From the NCBI GenBank assembly GCA_030688205.1, contig JAUYIQ010000040.1, forward strand, positions 1 to 17,465: a stretch of DNA of 17,465 bases. Direction: 5' to 3'. A program made the translations under genes and the position numbers. The notes below the pieces were generated by a model. That model was given only the letters and a program-made list of their open reading frames with translations, was not told where the DNA came from and made no database searches. Positions 1 through 6,887 of the stretch are shown in pieces (within the stretch, counting starts at the first letter, position 1; every line of letters begins with the position of its first letter). This DNA comes from Candidatus Curtissbacteria bacterium. Lineage in GTDB: Bacteria; Patescibacteriota; Microgenomatia; Curtissbacterales; GWA2-41-24.

Positions 1-2292
1 GGTCTTGACGGCGCATGGGCAGGAGACAGGCTTGCAGTTTTTGTAGCCCAGAAAAATCCCCGTATAGAAAACCCGGCTCCAAACGATATCTATTCCGTAG
101 GAACAGTTGGTCTAATCAGAAGACTTTGGAAAGTAGATAACGAATACAATCTTGCAGTTGAAGGACTTTCGCGAGTTTACCTCAAAGAATTCACCCAAAT
201 AGATCCGTATCTTGCAGTAAAAGTAGAAGAGGTTCCGGAACTTACCCAGAAAACAGAGGAAATCGAGGCTCTCTTCAGAAATATCCTCGCCAAAATAAAA
301 AGGTATGGCGAACTTGGCGGAACCCTGACTTTGGAATCATCAATTCACATTTTCTCAACAGATGACCCAAACCAGCTGGTAAATATCGTCTCCGCGTCGA
401 TTGATCTCAAAACTTTTGACAAACAGCAAATTCTGGAAATGGTTGATACTAAAACAAGGTTAGAGCGTCTCTCAGATTTACTAACCCGGGAAATCAGAAT
501 TCTGGAAATTTCTGCCAAAATTGACACCGAAACTCAGGAGCGTGTTGGCAGAGTTACAAAAGAAGCAATCCTTCGCGAGAAAATGAAGTCTATTGAAAAA
601 GAGCTTGGTGAAGATGAAGACGGCCGCGAAATTACAGAGTTTAGAAAGAAAATCAAAGAATCAGGAATGCCGGAAGAGGTAGAACTAAGAGCACAAAGAG
701 AGCTCGGACGACTTGCCAAGATGTCTTCCTACAACCCGGAATCTTCATACGTCAGAACCTATCTTGAATGGTTAATAGATGTTCCATGGAAAATTGAAAA
801 GAAAAAGGCAATAAGCGTAGAAGATGCTGCCATAATTTTAGATGAAGACCACTATGGTCTTCCAAAAGTTAAAGAACGAATTTTAGAGTATATTGCCGTT
901 CACAAAATGGTCGGCAAAATCCGCGGGCCGATTCTCTGTTTCGTTGGTCCACCTGGTGTTGGTAAAACTTCTGTTGGCAAATCAATTGCCCGTGCTCTGG
1001 GAAGAAAATTCATAAGAGTTTCCCTTGGTGGAATCCATGATGAAGCGGAAATTCGCGGGCACAGACGTACTTATGTAGGAGCCCTTCCCGGTAGAATCAT
1101 ACAGGGAATCAAAAACGGCGGAACCAAAAACCCTGTTTTTATGCTTGATGAAATTGACAAAATAGGCGTCGATTATAGAGGCGATCCGTCATCCGCACTT
1201 TTGGAAGCTTTAGATCCCGAGCAGAACAACGCTTTTTCCGACCACTATCTGGAAGTTCCTTACGATCTTTCCGACGTCATGTTTGTAACGACTGCAAATG
1301 TGCTGGACACTATTCCACCCGCATTGCGAGACAGACTGGAAGTAATCGTCTATCCCGGCTATACGGAAGACGAAAAATACCACATCGCAAAAAAATTCTT
1401 GATACCAAAACAACTTGAAGCCCATGGGCTTACCGGCAAGGTTGAAATCTCAGACGGTGCAATCCATGAAATCATTTCCCGCTATACCAGAGAAGCAGGT
1501 GTAAGGGAGTTGGAAAGAGAAGCCGCGTCTATTTTGAGAAAAACAGCCAAGAAACTTGCTTCAAAAGGCAAAGAGGAAAAGAAAATAAAGATTTCTCCAA
1601 AAACAGTTTCGCAATACCTTGGTCCGGCTAGATTTACCAAGACTATAGCTGAATCAAAAGACGAAATCGGTATGAGTACCGGTCTTTCTGTAACGTCAGC
1701 CGGCGGCGAAATTCTATTTGTTGAAGTCACCCTAATGTCTGGCCGAGGCAGATTAACTCTTACAGGACAACTTGGCAATGTCATGAAGGAATCAGCGCAA
1801 GCCGCTATGTCCTACGTCAGATCCCGTGCAAAGGTTCTGGGAATTGATGAAGACTTTATCGCAAAAACCGACGTCCATATTCACGTTCCGGAAGGTGCTG
1901 TTCCAAAAGAAGGCCCTTCTGCAGGTATCGCAATAACTACGGCACTTGTTTCTGCCCTTACCAAAATTTCAACCCGTCGTGAAGTGGGTATGACTGGCGA
2001 AGTAACTTTAAGGGGGCGCGTTCTGGAAATTGGGGGAGTTAAAGAAAAAGTCCTGGCAGCTCACAGAGCCGGCTTAACAACAGTGATTTTGCCAAAGTCC
2101 AACGCCAAAGACTTGGAAGAAATTCCAAAAAACGTAAAAAAAGACTTGCAATTCATTTTTGCAGAACATATGGACGAAGTTTTGAAGGTTGCGCTGACAA
2201 AAGCACTGCCTAAGGAAAAGCCAACGAAAGAAGGTTTGAAAATCACCAAAAAAAGTTTAAAACATTACTCCCTTCCTCAAGCCGCCAGTTGA
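1..2292 (+). CDS. lon: Lon protease, ATP-dependent serine protease (5' end cut by window)
   Basis: Homohexameric cytoplasmic AAA+ protease that degrades misfolded and regulatory proteins. The frame is open from base 1, so the gene starts upstream; a TTG at 331 is internal and not a credible start. Residues are counted from base 1. Residues 1-100 are the N-terminal substrate-binding domain (GTVGLIRRLW), followed by a charged helical region. The ATPase has Walker A GPPGVGKTS with Lys322, Walker B FMLDEIDKIG, sensor-1 TTANVLD and the arginine-finger segment ALRDRLE. The protease domain has PKEGPSAG with Ser640 and GGVKEK with Lys683. Their 43-residue spacing equals the Ser679-Lys722 spacing of E. 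coli Lon, so about 39 residues are probably missing. The 763 visible residues end in TGA. The next gene, hppA, starts 35 bases on, apparently from its own promoter. Identification is secure. Confidence 0.97.
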   Translation, partial: GLDGAWAGDRLAVFVAQKNPRIENPAPNDIYSVGTVGLIRRLWKVDNEYNLAVEGLSRVYLKEFTQIDPYLAVKVEEVPELTQKTEEIEALFRNILAKIKRYGELGGTLTLESSIHIFSTDDPNQLVNIVSASIDLKTFDKQQILEMVDTKTRLERLSDLLTREIRILEISAKIDTETQERVGRVTKEAILREKMKSIEKELGEDEDGREITEFRKKIKESGMPEEVELRAQRELGRLAKMSSYNPESSYVRTYLEWLIDVPWKIEKKKAISVEDAAIILDEDHYGLPKVKERILEYIAVHKMVGKIRGPILCFVGPPGVGKTSVGKSIARALGRKFIRVSLGGIHDEAEIRGHRRTYVGALPGRIIQGIKNGGTKNPVFMLDEIDKIGVDYRGDPSSALLEALDPEQNNAFSDHYLEVPYDLSDVMFVTTANVLDTIPPALRDRLEVIVYPGYTEDEKYHIAKKFLIPKQLEAHGLTGKVEISDGAIHEIISRYTREAGVRELEREAASILRKTAKKLASKGKEEKKIKISPKTVSQYLGPARFTKTIAESKDEIGMSTGLSVTSAGGEILFVEVTLMSGRGRLTLTGQLGNVMKESAQAAMSYVRSRAKVLGIDEDFIAKTDVHIHVPEGAVPKEGPSAGIAITTALVSALTKISTRREVGMTGEVTLRGRVLEIGGVKEKVLAAHRAGLTTVILPKSNAKDLEEIPKNVKKDLQFIFAEHMDEVLKVALTKALPKEKPTKEGLKITKKSLKHYSLPQAAS

Positions 2293-2318
2293 TTTTTTCC
2301 TAATAAATCATCAATAAT
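2289..2318 (+). promoter_or_regulatory. Candidate promoter for hppA
   Basis: TTGATT (2289-2294, 4/6 to consensus) and AATAAT (2313-2318, 5/6) are separated by 18 bases in the lon-hppA gap. The predicted start of transcription, near 2325, is only a few bases before the GTG at 2328. No Shine-Dalgarno sequence precedes that GTG. This would make the mRNA nearly leaderless. Confidence 0.4.
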
Positions 2319-2319
2319 A

Positions 2320-2332
2320 CCCACATTGTGGG
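2320..2332. repeat. Perfect 6-bp palindrome over the hppA start codon
   Basis: CCCACA-T-TGTGGG reads the same on both strands around a single central base and covers the GTG start codon at 2328. In RNA it could form a 5-bp stem with a 3-base loop that would hide the start codon. In DNA it lies at the predicted transcription start, a usual place for a repressor site. Function is inferred only. Confidence 0.4.
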
Positions 2333-4340
2333 ACTCAATATTGATCCGGCACAGGGATTGCCATTTGCATTAGCTGCTTCAACGGCAGCTATTTTGTATG
2401 GCCTGATTATTTCCTTCAGAATCATTTCACAAGACGCTGGCTCTTCTAAAATGCGCCAGATTTCAGACGCAATAGCCGAAGGTGCAAGGGCATACCTTAA
2501 CCGTCAATACAGTATTATCGCAATCGTTGCAGTTGTCATATTTTTGGCGATCTGGCAGACACTATCTCTAACCACTGCAGTCGGATTTTTGACGGGTGCG
2601 ATTGCATCAGCAGCCTCCGGTTTTATTGGTATGAACATATCGGTTAGAGCCAACGTTCGTACTACTCAGGCTGCAAAAAAAGGTCTTGCTCAAGCATTCA
2701 ACGTTGCTTTTTCAGGAGGATCCGTAACAGGATTGCTTGTTGCAGGCTTAGCCCTTCTTTCTGTAGCCGGATTTTTTGGTGCAACCGGTGATATTAATGG
2801 ACTTGTCGGTTTGGGTTTTGGAGGTTCACTGATTTCTATTTTCGCAAGACTTGGTGGAGGAATTTTTACCAAAGGGGCAGACGTTGGGGCAGATCTGGTG
2901 GGAAAAGCAGAAGCCGGTATTCCGGAAGACGACCCAAGAAACCCGGCAGTTATTGCAGACAATGTAGGAGACAATGTCGGTGATTGTGCCGGAATGGCTG
3001 CAGACCTTTTTGAAACTTACGCGGTAACTCTGATTGCCGCGATGCTTCTTGGCCATTTACTTTTTCCAAACTCAATAGGCGTGATTATCTACCCCCTGAC
3101 TCTTGGCGCAGTTGGGATAATAGCCACGATAATCTCAACATTTTTTGTAAAACTCCCCAAAAACAAAAGCATTATGGGTGCCCTGTACGTGGGTTTGGTA
3201 GTAGCCGGTGCAGTTTCAATCCTTGGTTTTTATCCTGCAACGATTATTTCAACAAACGCAAACGGAGCATTGGACCCCATAAACATCTACTTTTCAAGTG
3301 TAATCGGTGTAATTATCACAACACTTATTGTTCTGATTACCGAATACTACACGGCAACAAAATTTAATCCCGTAAAACAAATTGCTTCAGCATCGACAAC
3401 AGGGCATGCGACCAACGTAATTGCCGGGCTGGCAATTTCTCTAAGGTCTACTTTTTTACCGGTTGTGGTTCTTTGTGCCGGAATATTGTTAGCTTTCCAA
3501 CTTGCAGGTCTTTACGGAATTGCAATCGCTGCTGTTTCAATGCTTTCTCTAACAGGAATCATAGTTGCAATCGATGCTTTTGGACCGATTACAGATAACG
3601 CCGGTGGAATCGCAGAAATGGCACACCTACCAAAACAGATTCGTGATATCACAGACCCTCTCGACGCAGTCGGCAATACGACCAAAGCAATCACCAAAGG
3701 ATATGCAATTGCTTCTGCTGTTCTTGCAGCCCTTGTTCTTTTTGCTTCATACTCACAAGAACTTGCAGCAAGAGGGGCATCAGTAGATTTCTCTCTCGCA
3801 GATCCTAAGGTTCTGGTCGGTTTAATATTGGGAGCCTCACTGCCATTTCTTTTCGCTTCATATGCAATGGAAGCTGTAGGCATTGCTGGCGGCGCTGTTG
3901 TAGACGAAGTCAGAAGGCAGTTCCGTGAATTGCCGGGTATTCTCACGGGTCATGACAAACCCCAATATGATAAGGCAGTGGACATAGTGACTAAAAAAGC
4001 TTTGCAGCTTATGATTGTGCCGGCACTGATTCCCGTACTTGCTCCAATAATTGTAGGATTCACGCTTGGCACCAAAGCCTTAGGTGGTCTTTTGATGGGC
4101 TCAATAGTTTCCGGAGTTTTCGTTGCAATTTCTATGACAACCGGGGGAGCTGCCTGGGACAACGCTAAAAAATACATAGAAGCGGGCAATTTTGGAGGTA
4201 AAGGTTCAGAAGCTCACAAGGCAGCAGTAACCGGTGACACTGTCGGCGATCCGTATAAGGACACTGCAGGACCAGCGATAAACCCGATGATTAAGATAAT
4301 CAATATCGTTGCCCTCCTCCTCATTCCATTTCTTGTATAG
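2328..4340 (+). CDS. hppA: Membrane-bound proton-pumping pyrophosphatase, K+-independent type
   Basis: Integral membrane protein of 670 residues that couples hydrolysis of pyrophosphate to H+ export. Hydrophobic segments run through the whole length, as in the 16-helix family. Family motifs are clear: GADLVGK with Asp189, DNVGDNVGDCAGM from Asp211, DAFGPITDNAGG, and the C-terminal GDTVGDPYKDTAGPAINPM from residue 636. GNTTKAIT places Lys453 and Thr456 at the positions that distinguish K+-independent enzymes (Lys/Thr) from K+-dependent ones (Ala/Gly); this is known family biology. The GTG start is chosen because the first helix begins soon after it, but no ribosome site is visible. Pyrophosphate from tRNA charging and polymer synthesis would be the fuel. 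The pumped ion is inferred, not shown. Confidence 0.95.
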   Translation: MGLNIDPAQGLPFALAASTAAILYGLIISFRIISQDAGSSKMRQISDAIAEGARAYLNRQYSIIAIVAVVIFLAIWQTLSLTTAVGFLTGAIASAASGFIGMNISVRANVRTTQAAKKGLAQAFNVAFSGGSVTGLLVAGLALLSVAGFFGATGDINGLVGLGFGGSLISIFARLGGGIFTKGADVGADLVGKAEAGIPEDDPRNPAVIADNVGDNVGDCAGMAADLFETYAVTLIAAMLLGHLLFPNSIGVIIYPLTLGAVGIIATIISTFFVKLPKNKSIMGALYVGLVVAGAVSILGFYPATIISTNANGALDPINIYFSSVIGVIITTLIVLITEYYTATKFNPVKQIASASTTGHATNVIAGLAISLRSTFLPVVVLCAGILLAFQLAGLYGIAIAAVSMLSLTGIIVAIDAFGPITDNAGGIAEMAHLPKQIRDITDPLDAVGNTTKAITKGYAIASAVLAALVLFASYSQELAARGASVDFSLADPKVLVGLILGASLPFLFASYAMEAVGIAGGAVVDEVRRQFRELPGILTGHDKPQYDKAVDIVTKKALQLMIVPALIPVLAPIIVGFTLGTKALGGLLMGSIVSGVFVAISMTTGGAAWDNAKKYIEAGNFGGKGSEAHKAAVTGDTVGDPYKDTAGPAINPMIKIINIVALLLIPFLV

Positions 4341-4341
4341 T

Positions 4342-4376
4342 ACTAATTACTGGTCTCTGGTAACTGGCAACTATTA
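4342..4376. repeat. Heptanucleotide micro-repeat tract, five units
   Basis: Five consecutive 7-base units read ACTAATT, ACTGGTC, TCTGGTA, ACTGGCA and ACTATTA, approximating ACTGGTA. The tract fills nearly all of the 38-base gap between the convergent hppA and DUF5667-like genes. No hairpin-plus-T-run terminator is present for either gene. A second heptameric tract with another consensus lies inside lysS (9907-9941). Confidence 0.55.
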
Positions 4377-4378
4377 AA

Positions 4379-5071
4379 CTAGTAGATTATTCTGCGCGGT
4401 TTCGCTGAAGGGGATGCCTGATAAGTTCCAACTTCAGGGCTTGGAGAAGGCAAAGCCGATGCACTGCTTTCCCTAAGTTTCGCCTCGACAATTGTTTTGA
4501 ATCTGTCTTCCACCCCGGGTGAAATATTATTGACAATTTTAATGGTTGCGACAAAACTGGCGCCGGCGATATTTATATTAGTGTCCAAATCACTTCCTTG
4601 TGCCTTTTGAACTATCGCAAAAAGAAAAACTTCCTGATATTTAAATCCATCTGCCATTTGGGCAACTAAAGCAGCAACATCTTGATTTTGTGATCTGGCC
4701 TTTTCCAGCTGACGACCGACATCTTCAAGCTTTGTTGAGTATCTCAAAAGCGACTTTTTTGCGCCGCCAGAATCACCATGGTCGAGAAGCATGTAAACCT
4801 CTTTGAGTCTTTTGCCGGATAATACAAAATCAAATTCTGCCCGCTTTACGCTGGACGGTTGAAGTGATCTGGAAAAAGTCTCCTTTGCACGTATTAAAAA
4901 ATATAATGGGTGGGACGGGAGCCATCTGATGGGCACTATTTTGGCAACCGCTTCGTTTATCTGTCCTTCACTGGCTTCAGGAAAATGATAATTAATCTGT
5001 CCAAAAACAGGGAAGACAATCAAAACAAGTACAGCAAAAATAACAAGCAGGCAGACTGAAATTATACGCAT
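4379..5071 (-). CDS. Secreted or membrane-anchored DUF5667-like protein
   Basis: Protein of 230 residues with no assigned function. Residues 3-24 form a hydrophobic signal peptide or N-terminal anchor (CLLVIFAVLVLIVFPVFG), so the rest should lie outside the cytoplasm. Residues 50-140 contain LPSHPLYFLIRAKE followed by charged amphipathic helices (AEFDFVLSGKRLKEV). This resembles DUF5667, a helical domain of exported proteins in small-genome bacteria and Actinobacteria. The tail from about residue 205 is rich in Ser and Pro (SALPSPSPE) and looks unstructured. The ATG at 5071 has GGAG seven bases upstream. The nearest convincing promoter lies before the tRNA genes, so it is probably co-transcribed with tRNA-Glu, whose 3' end is 47 bases upstream. 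It converges on hppA. The domain assignment is from memory of the family pattern. Confidence 0.75.
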   Translation of the reverse strand: MRIISVCLLVIFAVLVLIVFPVFGQINYHFPEASEGQINEAVAKIVPIRWLPSHPLYFLIRAKETFSRSLQPSSVKRAEFDFVLSGKRLKEVYMLLDHGDSGGAKKSLLRYSTKLEDVGRQLEKARSQNQDVAALVAQMADGFKYQEVFLFAIVQKAQGSDLDTNINIAGASFVATIKIVNNISPGVEDRFKTIVEAKLRESSASALPSPSPEVGTYQASPSAKPRRIIY

Positions 5072-5077
5072 ATATTA

Positions 5078-5091
5078 ACTCCAACGGGAGT
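5078..5091 (-). promoter_or_regulatory. Hairpin that sequesters the ribosome site of the DUF5667-like gene
   Basis: On the minus strand, ACTCC-CGTT-GGAGT forms a perfect 5-bp stem with a 4-base loop. Its 3' arm contains the GGAG Shine-Dalgarno site, seven bases from the ATG. Folding would hide the site, so the leader could modulate translation, for example after tRNA processing releases the mRNA. The structure is seen; the regulation is inferred. Confidence 0.4.
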
Positions 5092-5118
5092 CGACCCAAC
5101 TGAAACGAATCATTTTTG

Positions 5119-5190
5119 TGCCGCTTACCGGAGTCGAACCGGTGTTACAGCGTTGAGAACGCTGTGTCCTAACCACTAGACGAAAGCGGC
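5119..5190 (-). tRNA. tRNA-Glu (anticodon CUC)
   Basis: A full 72-nt cloverleaf. The acceptor stem is GCCGCTT/AAGCGGC (7 bp) with discriminator A. The D arm GTCTAGTGGTTAGGAC is typical of bacterial tRNA-Glu. The anticodon arm is CAGCG-TTCTCAA-CGCTG, giving CUC, which reads GAG. The variable segment is TAAC and the T arm is ACCGG-TTCGACT-CCGGT. No CCA is encoded, so the tail must be added by an enzyme. A T-armless relative lies three bases upstream, and a DUF5667-like gene follows downstream on the same strand. Confidence 0.97.
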
Positions 5191-5193
5191 ATA

Positions 5194-5246
5194 TGACTCT
5201 AAACCAGGTTGAGAACCTAGCGTCCTAACCACTAGACGATAGAGCC
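5194..5246 (-). pseudogene. tRNA-Glu-like gene lacking the whole T arm (anticodon CUC)
   Basis: This 53-nt element has a 7-pair acceptor stem, GGCTCTA with TAGAGTC (one G-U pair), and discriminator A. Its D arm TCGTCTAGTGGTTAGGAC is identical to that of the adjacent intact tRNA-Glu. The anticodon arm CTAGG-TTCTCAA-CCTGG gives CUC. After the anticodon stem only TT remains before the 3' acceptor strand, so the variable loop and T arm (about 20 nt) are absent. T-armless tRNAs work in some animal mitochondria with special factors, but I know of no bacterial example. A deletion-derived pseudogene is the default reading, though both acceptor strands still match each other and the arms are undamaged. 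Confidence 0.7.
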
Positions 5247-5310
5247 GAATGCCTTACTTTTGTTCTTTCGCTCGTTACACTCGAAATAGAGCCAGACAAA
5301 GTCGTGTCCA

Positions 5311-5339
5311 ATTATAGCAGTAGGTAACGGTAGCTGCAA
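5311..5339 (-). promoter_or_regulatory. Promoter of the tRNA-Glu / DUF5667-like unit
   Basis: On the minus strand a perfect TATAAT (5316-5311) lies 17 bases after TTGCAG (5339-5334), a weaker -35 match. Transcription should begin near 5304, about 58 bases before the T-armless tRNA element, and run through tRNA-Glu into the DUF5667-like gene. No other convincing promoter precedes that gene. Confidence 0.6.
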
Positions 5340-5347
5340 AGAAGAAT

Positions 5348-5376
5348 TTGACATATATTCTGGATAATTTTTTTAT
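5348..5376 (+). promoter_or_regulatory. Candidate distal promoter for the HisG-family gene
   Basis: A perfect TTGACA (5348-5353) is followed after 17 bases by TTTTAT (5371-5376), a 4/6 match to the -10 consensus. It is divergent from the tRNA promoter and would give a leader of about 90 bases before the ATG at 5475. The weak -10 limits confidence. Confidence 0.35.
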
Positions 5377-5460
5377 CTTGTGATAATATTTCATATCTAT
5401 AGCACCGGGAATATCGGCGAGTTATATCATTGGAAATTTTTATAATTTTGTGATAGTATT
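5361..5460 (+). repeat. Two imperfect 30-bp AT-rich copies, 70 bp apart
   Basis: Bases 5361-5390 and 5431-5460 match at 24 of 30 positions. Both start TGGA and end in nearly identical 13-mers, TTGTGATAATATT and TTGTGATAGTATT. Each copy contains a possible extended -10 element (TGATAATAT, TGATAGTAT). The pair occupies most of the space upstream of the HisG-family gene and may represent a duplicated promoter or operator. Confidence 0.5.
5430..5459 (+). promoter_or_regulatory. Candidate proximal promoter for the HisG-family gene
   Basis: TTGGAA (5430-5435) is followed after 18 bases by TAGTAT (5454-5459), with the extended -10 dinucleotide TG just before it. Transcription would start near 5466, giving a leader of about nine bases. 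The gene has no Shine-Dalgarno site, which agrees with a very short leader. Confidence 0.35.
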
Positions 5461-5474
5461 CTAATTCACAATTT

Positions 5475-6344
5475 ATGTCAAACCTAAAAATTGCAATACC
5501 CCAAAACCAGGGAACTGTAAGAAATCTCATGCAAGCGGGTGGATATGAACCAGTCTTTGAGCCTGGTCATCCGGAACCAGATGGTGGTAGGAAACAAGAA
5601 TTAAACAGAGGTGTTATCGAAAAAACCGGTGATACTATAATTCAAATAAGATCTATGGACGTTTTGAGGCAAGTTGCAGCTGGATATAGAGATATAGGTT
5701 TTGTCGGAAGTGACTGTATTGATGAATGGCCGGCATGGAAAGTTGAAAAGCTTGCAGAATTTCCGTTTGGCAGAACCAGGGGTTCTGACCAACCTAGACT
5801 GGAATTTGTTGTTCCTAAATCATCTAGGATTAATAATATGAGAGAAATAGAACTAGGGACTATTTTCTTGACCGAGAGACCAAGACTAACAGCACAATTT
5901 CTAAAAAATCTCGGTTTTGAAGTGGTAATTGAAAAAGAGGATGATAGTCCTCGAGAATTTGAGGATAAAATATCCCAAGAGGAAAAAGTAGGAATTCGTA
6001 TAATTTTGGGTTCCGGAATTCCACAACTAGAGCCCGAAAAACAGGTGCTGGTAATAGTAAATGAACAAGGGACGACAGCTAAAGAATATGGCGTAATAGT
6101 CATAGGAAAAATCGTAGACATTACGACAGTTCTAATAGCGAACCCAGATGTTCTTTATGACGAATCCAAAAGAGAACAAATCTTATTGTTTAGAGAAAAG
6201 CTGGAAAAAGCATATATACTTTCCGAACGAGAATTACCCAGATTGTCTGAGAGGGACGGGGCAAGTACGGAGGAGTTAAAGGGAATTCCTTTTACTCAAG
6301 TCGAATCGATTATCGAACCTGGATCAATTGGCCGCAGGTTTTAA
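5475..6344 (+). CDS. HisG-family protein (ATP phosphoribosyltransferase catalytic-domain-like)
   Basis: Protein of 289 residues resembling the two-lobed catalytic domain of HisG, which joins ATP and PRPP in the first step of histidine synthesis. Seen: the first strand LKIAIP, then IIQIRSMDVLRQVAAG-RDIGFVGSD, matching the family block that ends in DLGI-G-D. A second-lobe start (LTERPRLTAQFLKNLGFEV) follows. The segment VNEQGTTAKEYG (residues 195-206) corresponds to the PRPP-binding E-x-GTT-x4-G motif. It is as long as long-form HisG, but the last 70 residues do not look like the ACT-like regulatory domain. No other his gene lies in the window, so its physiological role is uncertain; histidine synthesis is an inference. 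No ribosome site precedes the ATG. Confidence 0.7.
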   Translation: MSNLKIAIPQNQGTVRNLMQAGGYEPVFEPGHPEPDGGRKQELNRGVIEKTGDTIIQIRSMDVLRQVAAGYRDIGFVGSDCIDEWPAWKVEKLAEFPFGRTRGSDQPRLEFVVPKSSRINNMREIELGTIFLTERPRLTAQFLKNLGFEVVIEKEDDSPREFEDKISQEEKVGIRIILGSGIPQLEPEKQVLVIVNEQGTTAKEYGVIVIGKIVDITTVLIANPDVLYDESKREQILLFREKLEKAYILSERELPRLSERDGASTEELKGIPFTQVESIIEPGSIGRRF

Positions 6345-6369
6345 TTTTTTATATCCACACGGAGTTTTC

Positions 6370-6398
6370 TTGACCAACCTCTTTTTTGGAAGTAGAAT
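6370..6398 (+). promoter_or_regulatory. Promoter of the greA-metallopeptidase operon
   Basis: TTGACC (6370-6375, 5/6) and TAGAAT (6393-6398, 5/6) are spaced by exactly 17 bases. The predicted start, near 6405, leaves a leader of about 12 bases to the ATG at 6417. There is no Shine-Dalgarno site before greA. Confidence 0.6.
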
Positions 6399-6416
6399 TA
6401 ACATCCTATTTCTTAT

Positions 6417-6887
6417 ATGCAGACTATGACCAAGAAATTTATTTTGACTAAAGAAGGTTTAGTCAATGTCAAAAGAGAATACGAAGAGCTTGTAAATACA
6501 AAAAGACCTGCAATTACTCAAAGAATAAGCAGAGCTAGGGATTTTGGAGATTTGGCTGAAAATTCTGAGTATGATGCTGCCAAAGAAGAGCAGACATTAG
6601 TAGAGACAAGAATCACTGCGCTTGAAGAAATTCTAAAAAGAGCAGAAATTATTCAGCCAGTCGCAAAAAGCGACTTTGTTATTATTGGCTCGAAAGTTAT
6701 TGTTGAAATGAATGATGAAATCCACGAATTTTCAATCGTAGGTTCTGTAGAAGCAGATCCATCTGCTAAAAAAATCTCCAATGAGTCACCAGTAGGGAAA
6801 GCCCTCCTAGGGTTAAAAATTGGCGAAACCATAGAAATCGCTGTAGGTCCAGTCAAAAGCAAGATAAAAGTCTTGGAGGTAAAATGA
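6417..6887 (+). CDS. greA: Transcription elongation factor GreA
   Basis: Binds RNA polymerase through the secondary channel and stimulates cleavage of backtracked RNA. It has 156 residues, the usual length. Residues 8-78 form the antiparallel coiled coil, with the tip sequence RDFGDLAENSEYDAAKEEQ carrying the acidic pair Asp45 and Glu48, equivalent to E. coli Asp41 and Glu44. The rest is the FKBP-like domain, including SPVGKALLGLKIGETIEI. The start could be the ATG at 6417 or the one at 6426 (MTKKFI), which fits the family as well; neither has a ribosome site. Its TGA overlaps the ATG of the next gene in ATGA, so the two are translationally linked. Confidence 0.96.
   Translation: MQTMTKKFILTKEGLVNVKREYEELVNTKRPAITQRISRARDFGDLAENSEYDAAKEEQTLVETRITALEEILKRAEIIQPVAKSDFVIIGSKVIVEMNDEIHEFSIVGSVEADPSAKKISNESPVGKALLGLKIGETIEIAVGPVKSKIKVLEVK

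Noticed and set aside
331..2292. TTG at 331 as the lon start
   Set aside because: The same frame is open to base 1 and encodes the Lon N-terminal domain, so the gene begins before the window.
3512..3946. 144-codon minus-strand ORF within hppA, and similar opposite-strand ORFs elsewhere
   Set aside because: Composition reflects the complement of a well-conserved gene; no ribosome sites or family motifs.
5191..5250. Intron or split-gene explanation for the T-armless tRNA
   Set aside because: Both acceptor strands and the anticodon arm are already contiguous; nothing remains to be spliced in except a missing T arm, and there is no intron-sized insertion.
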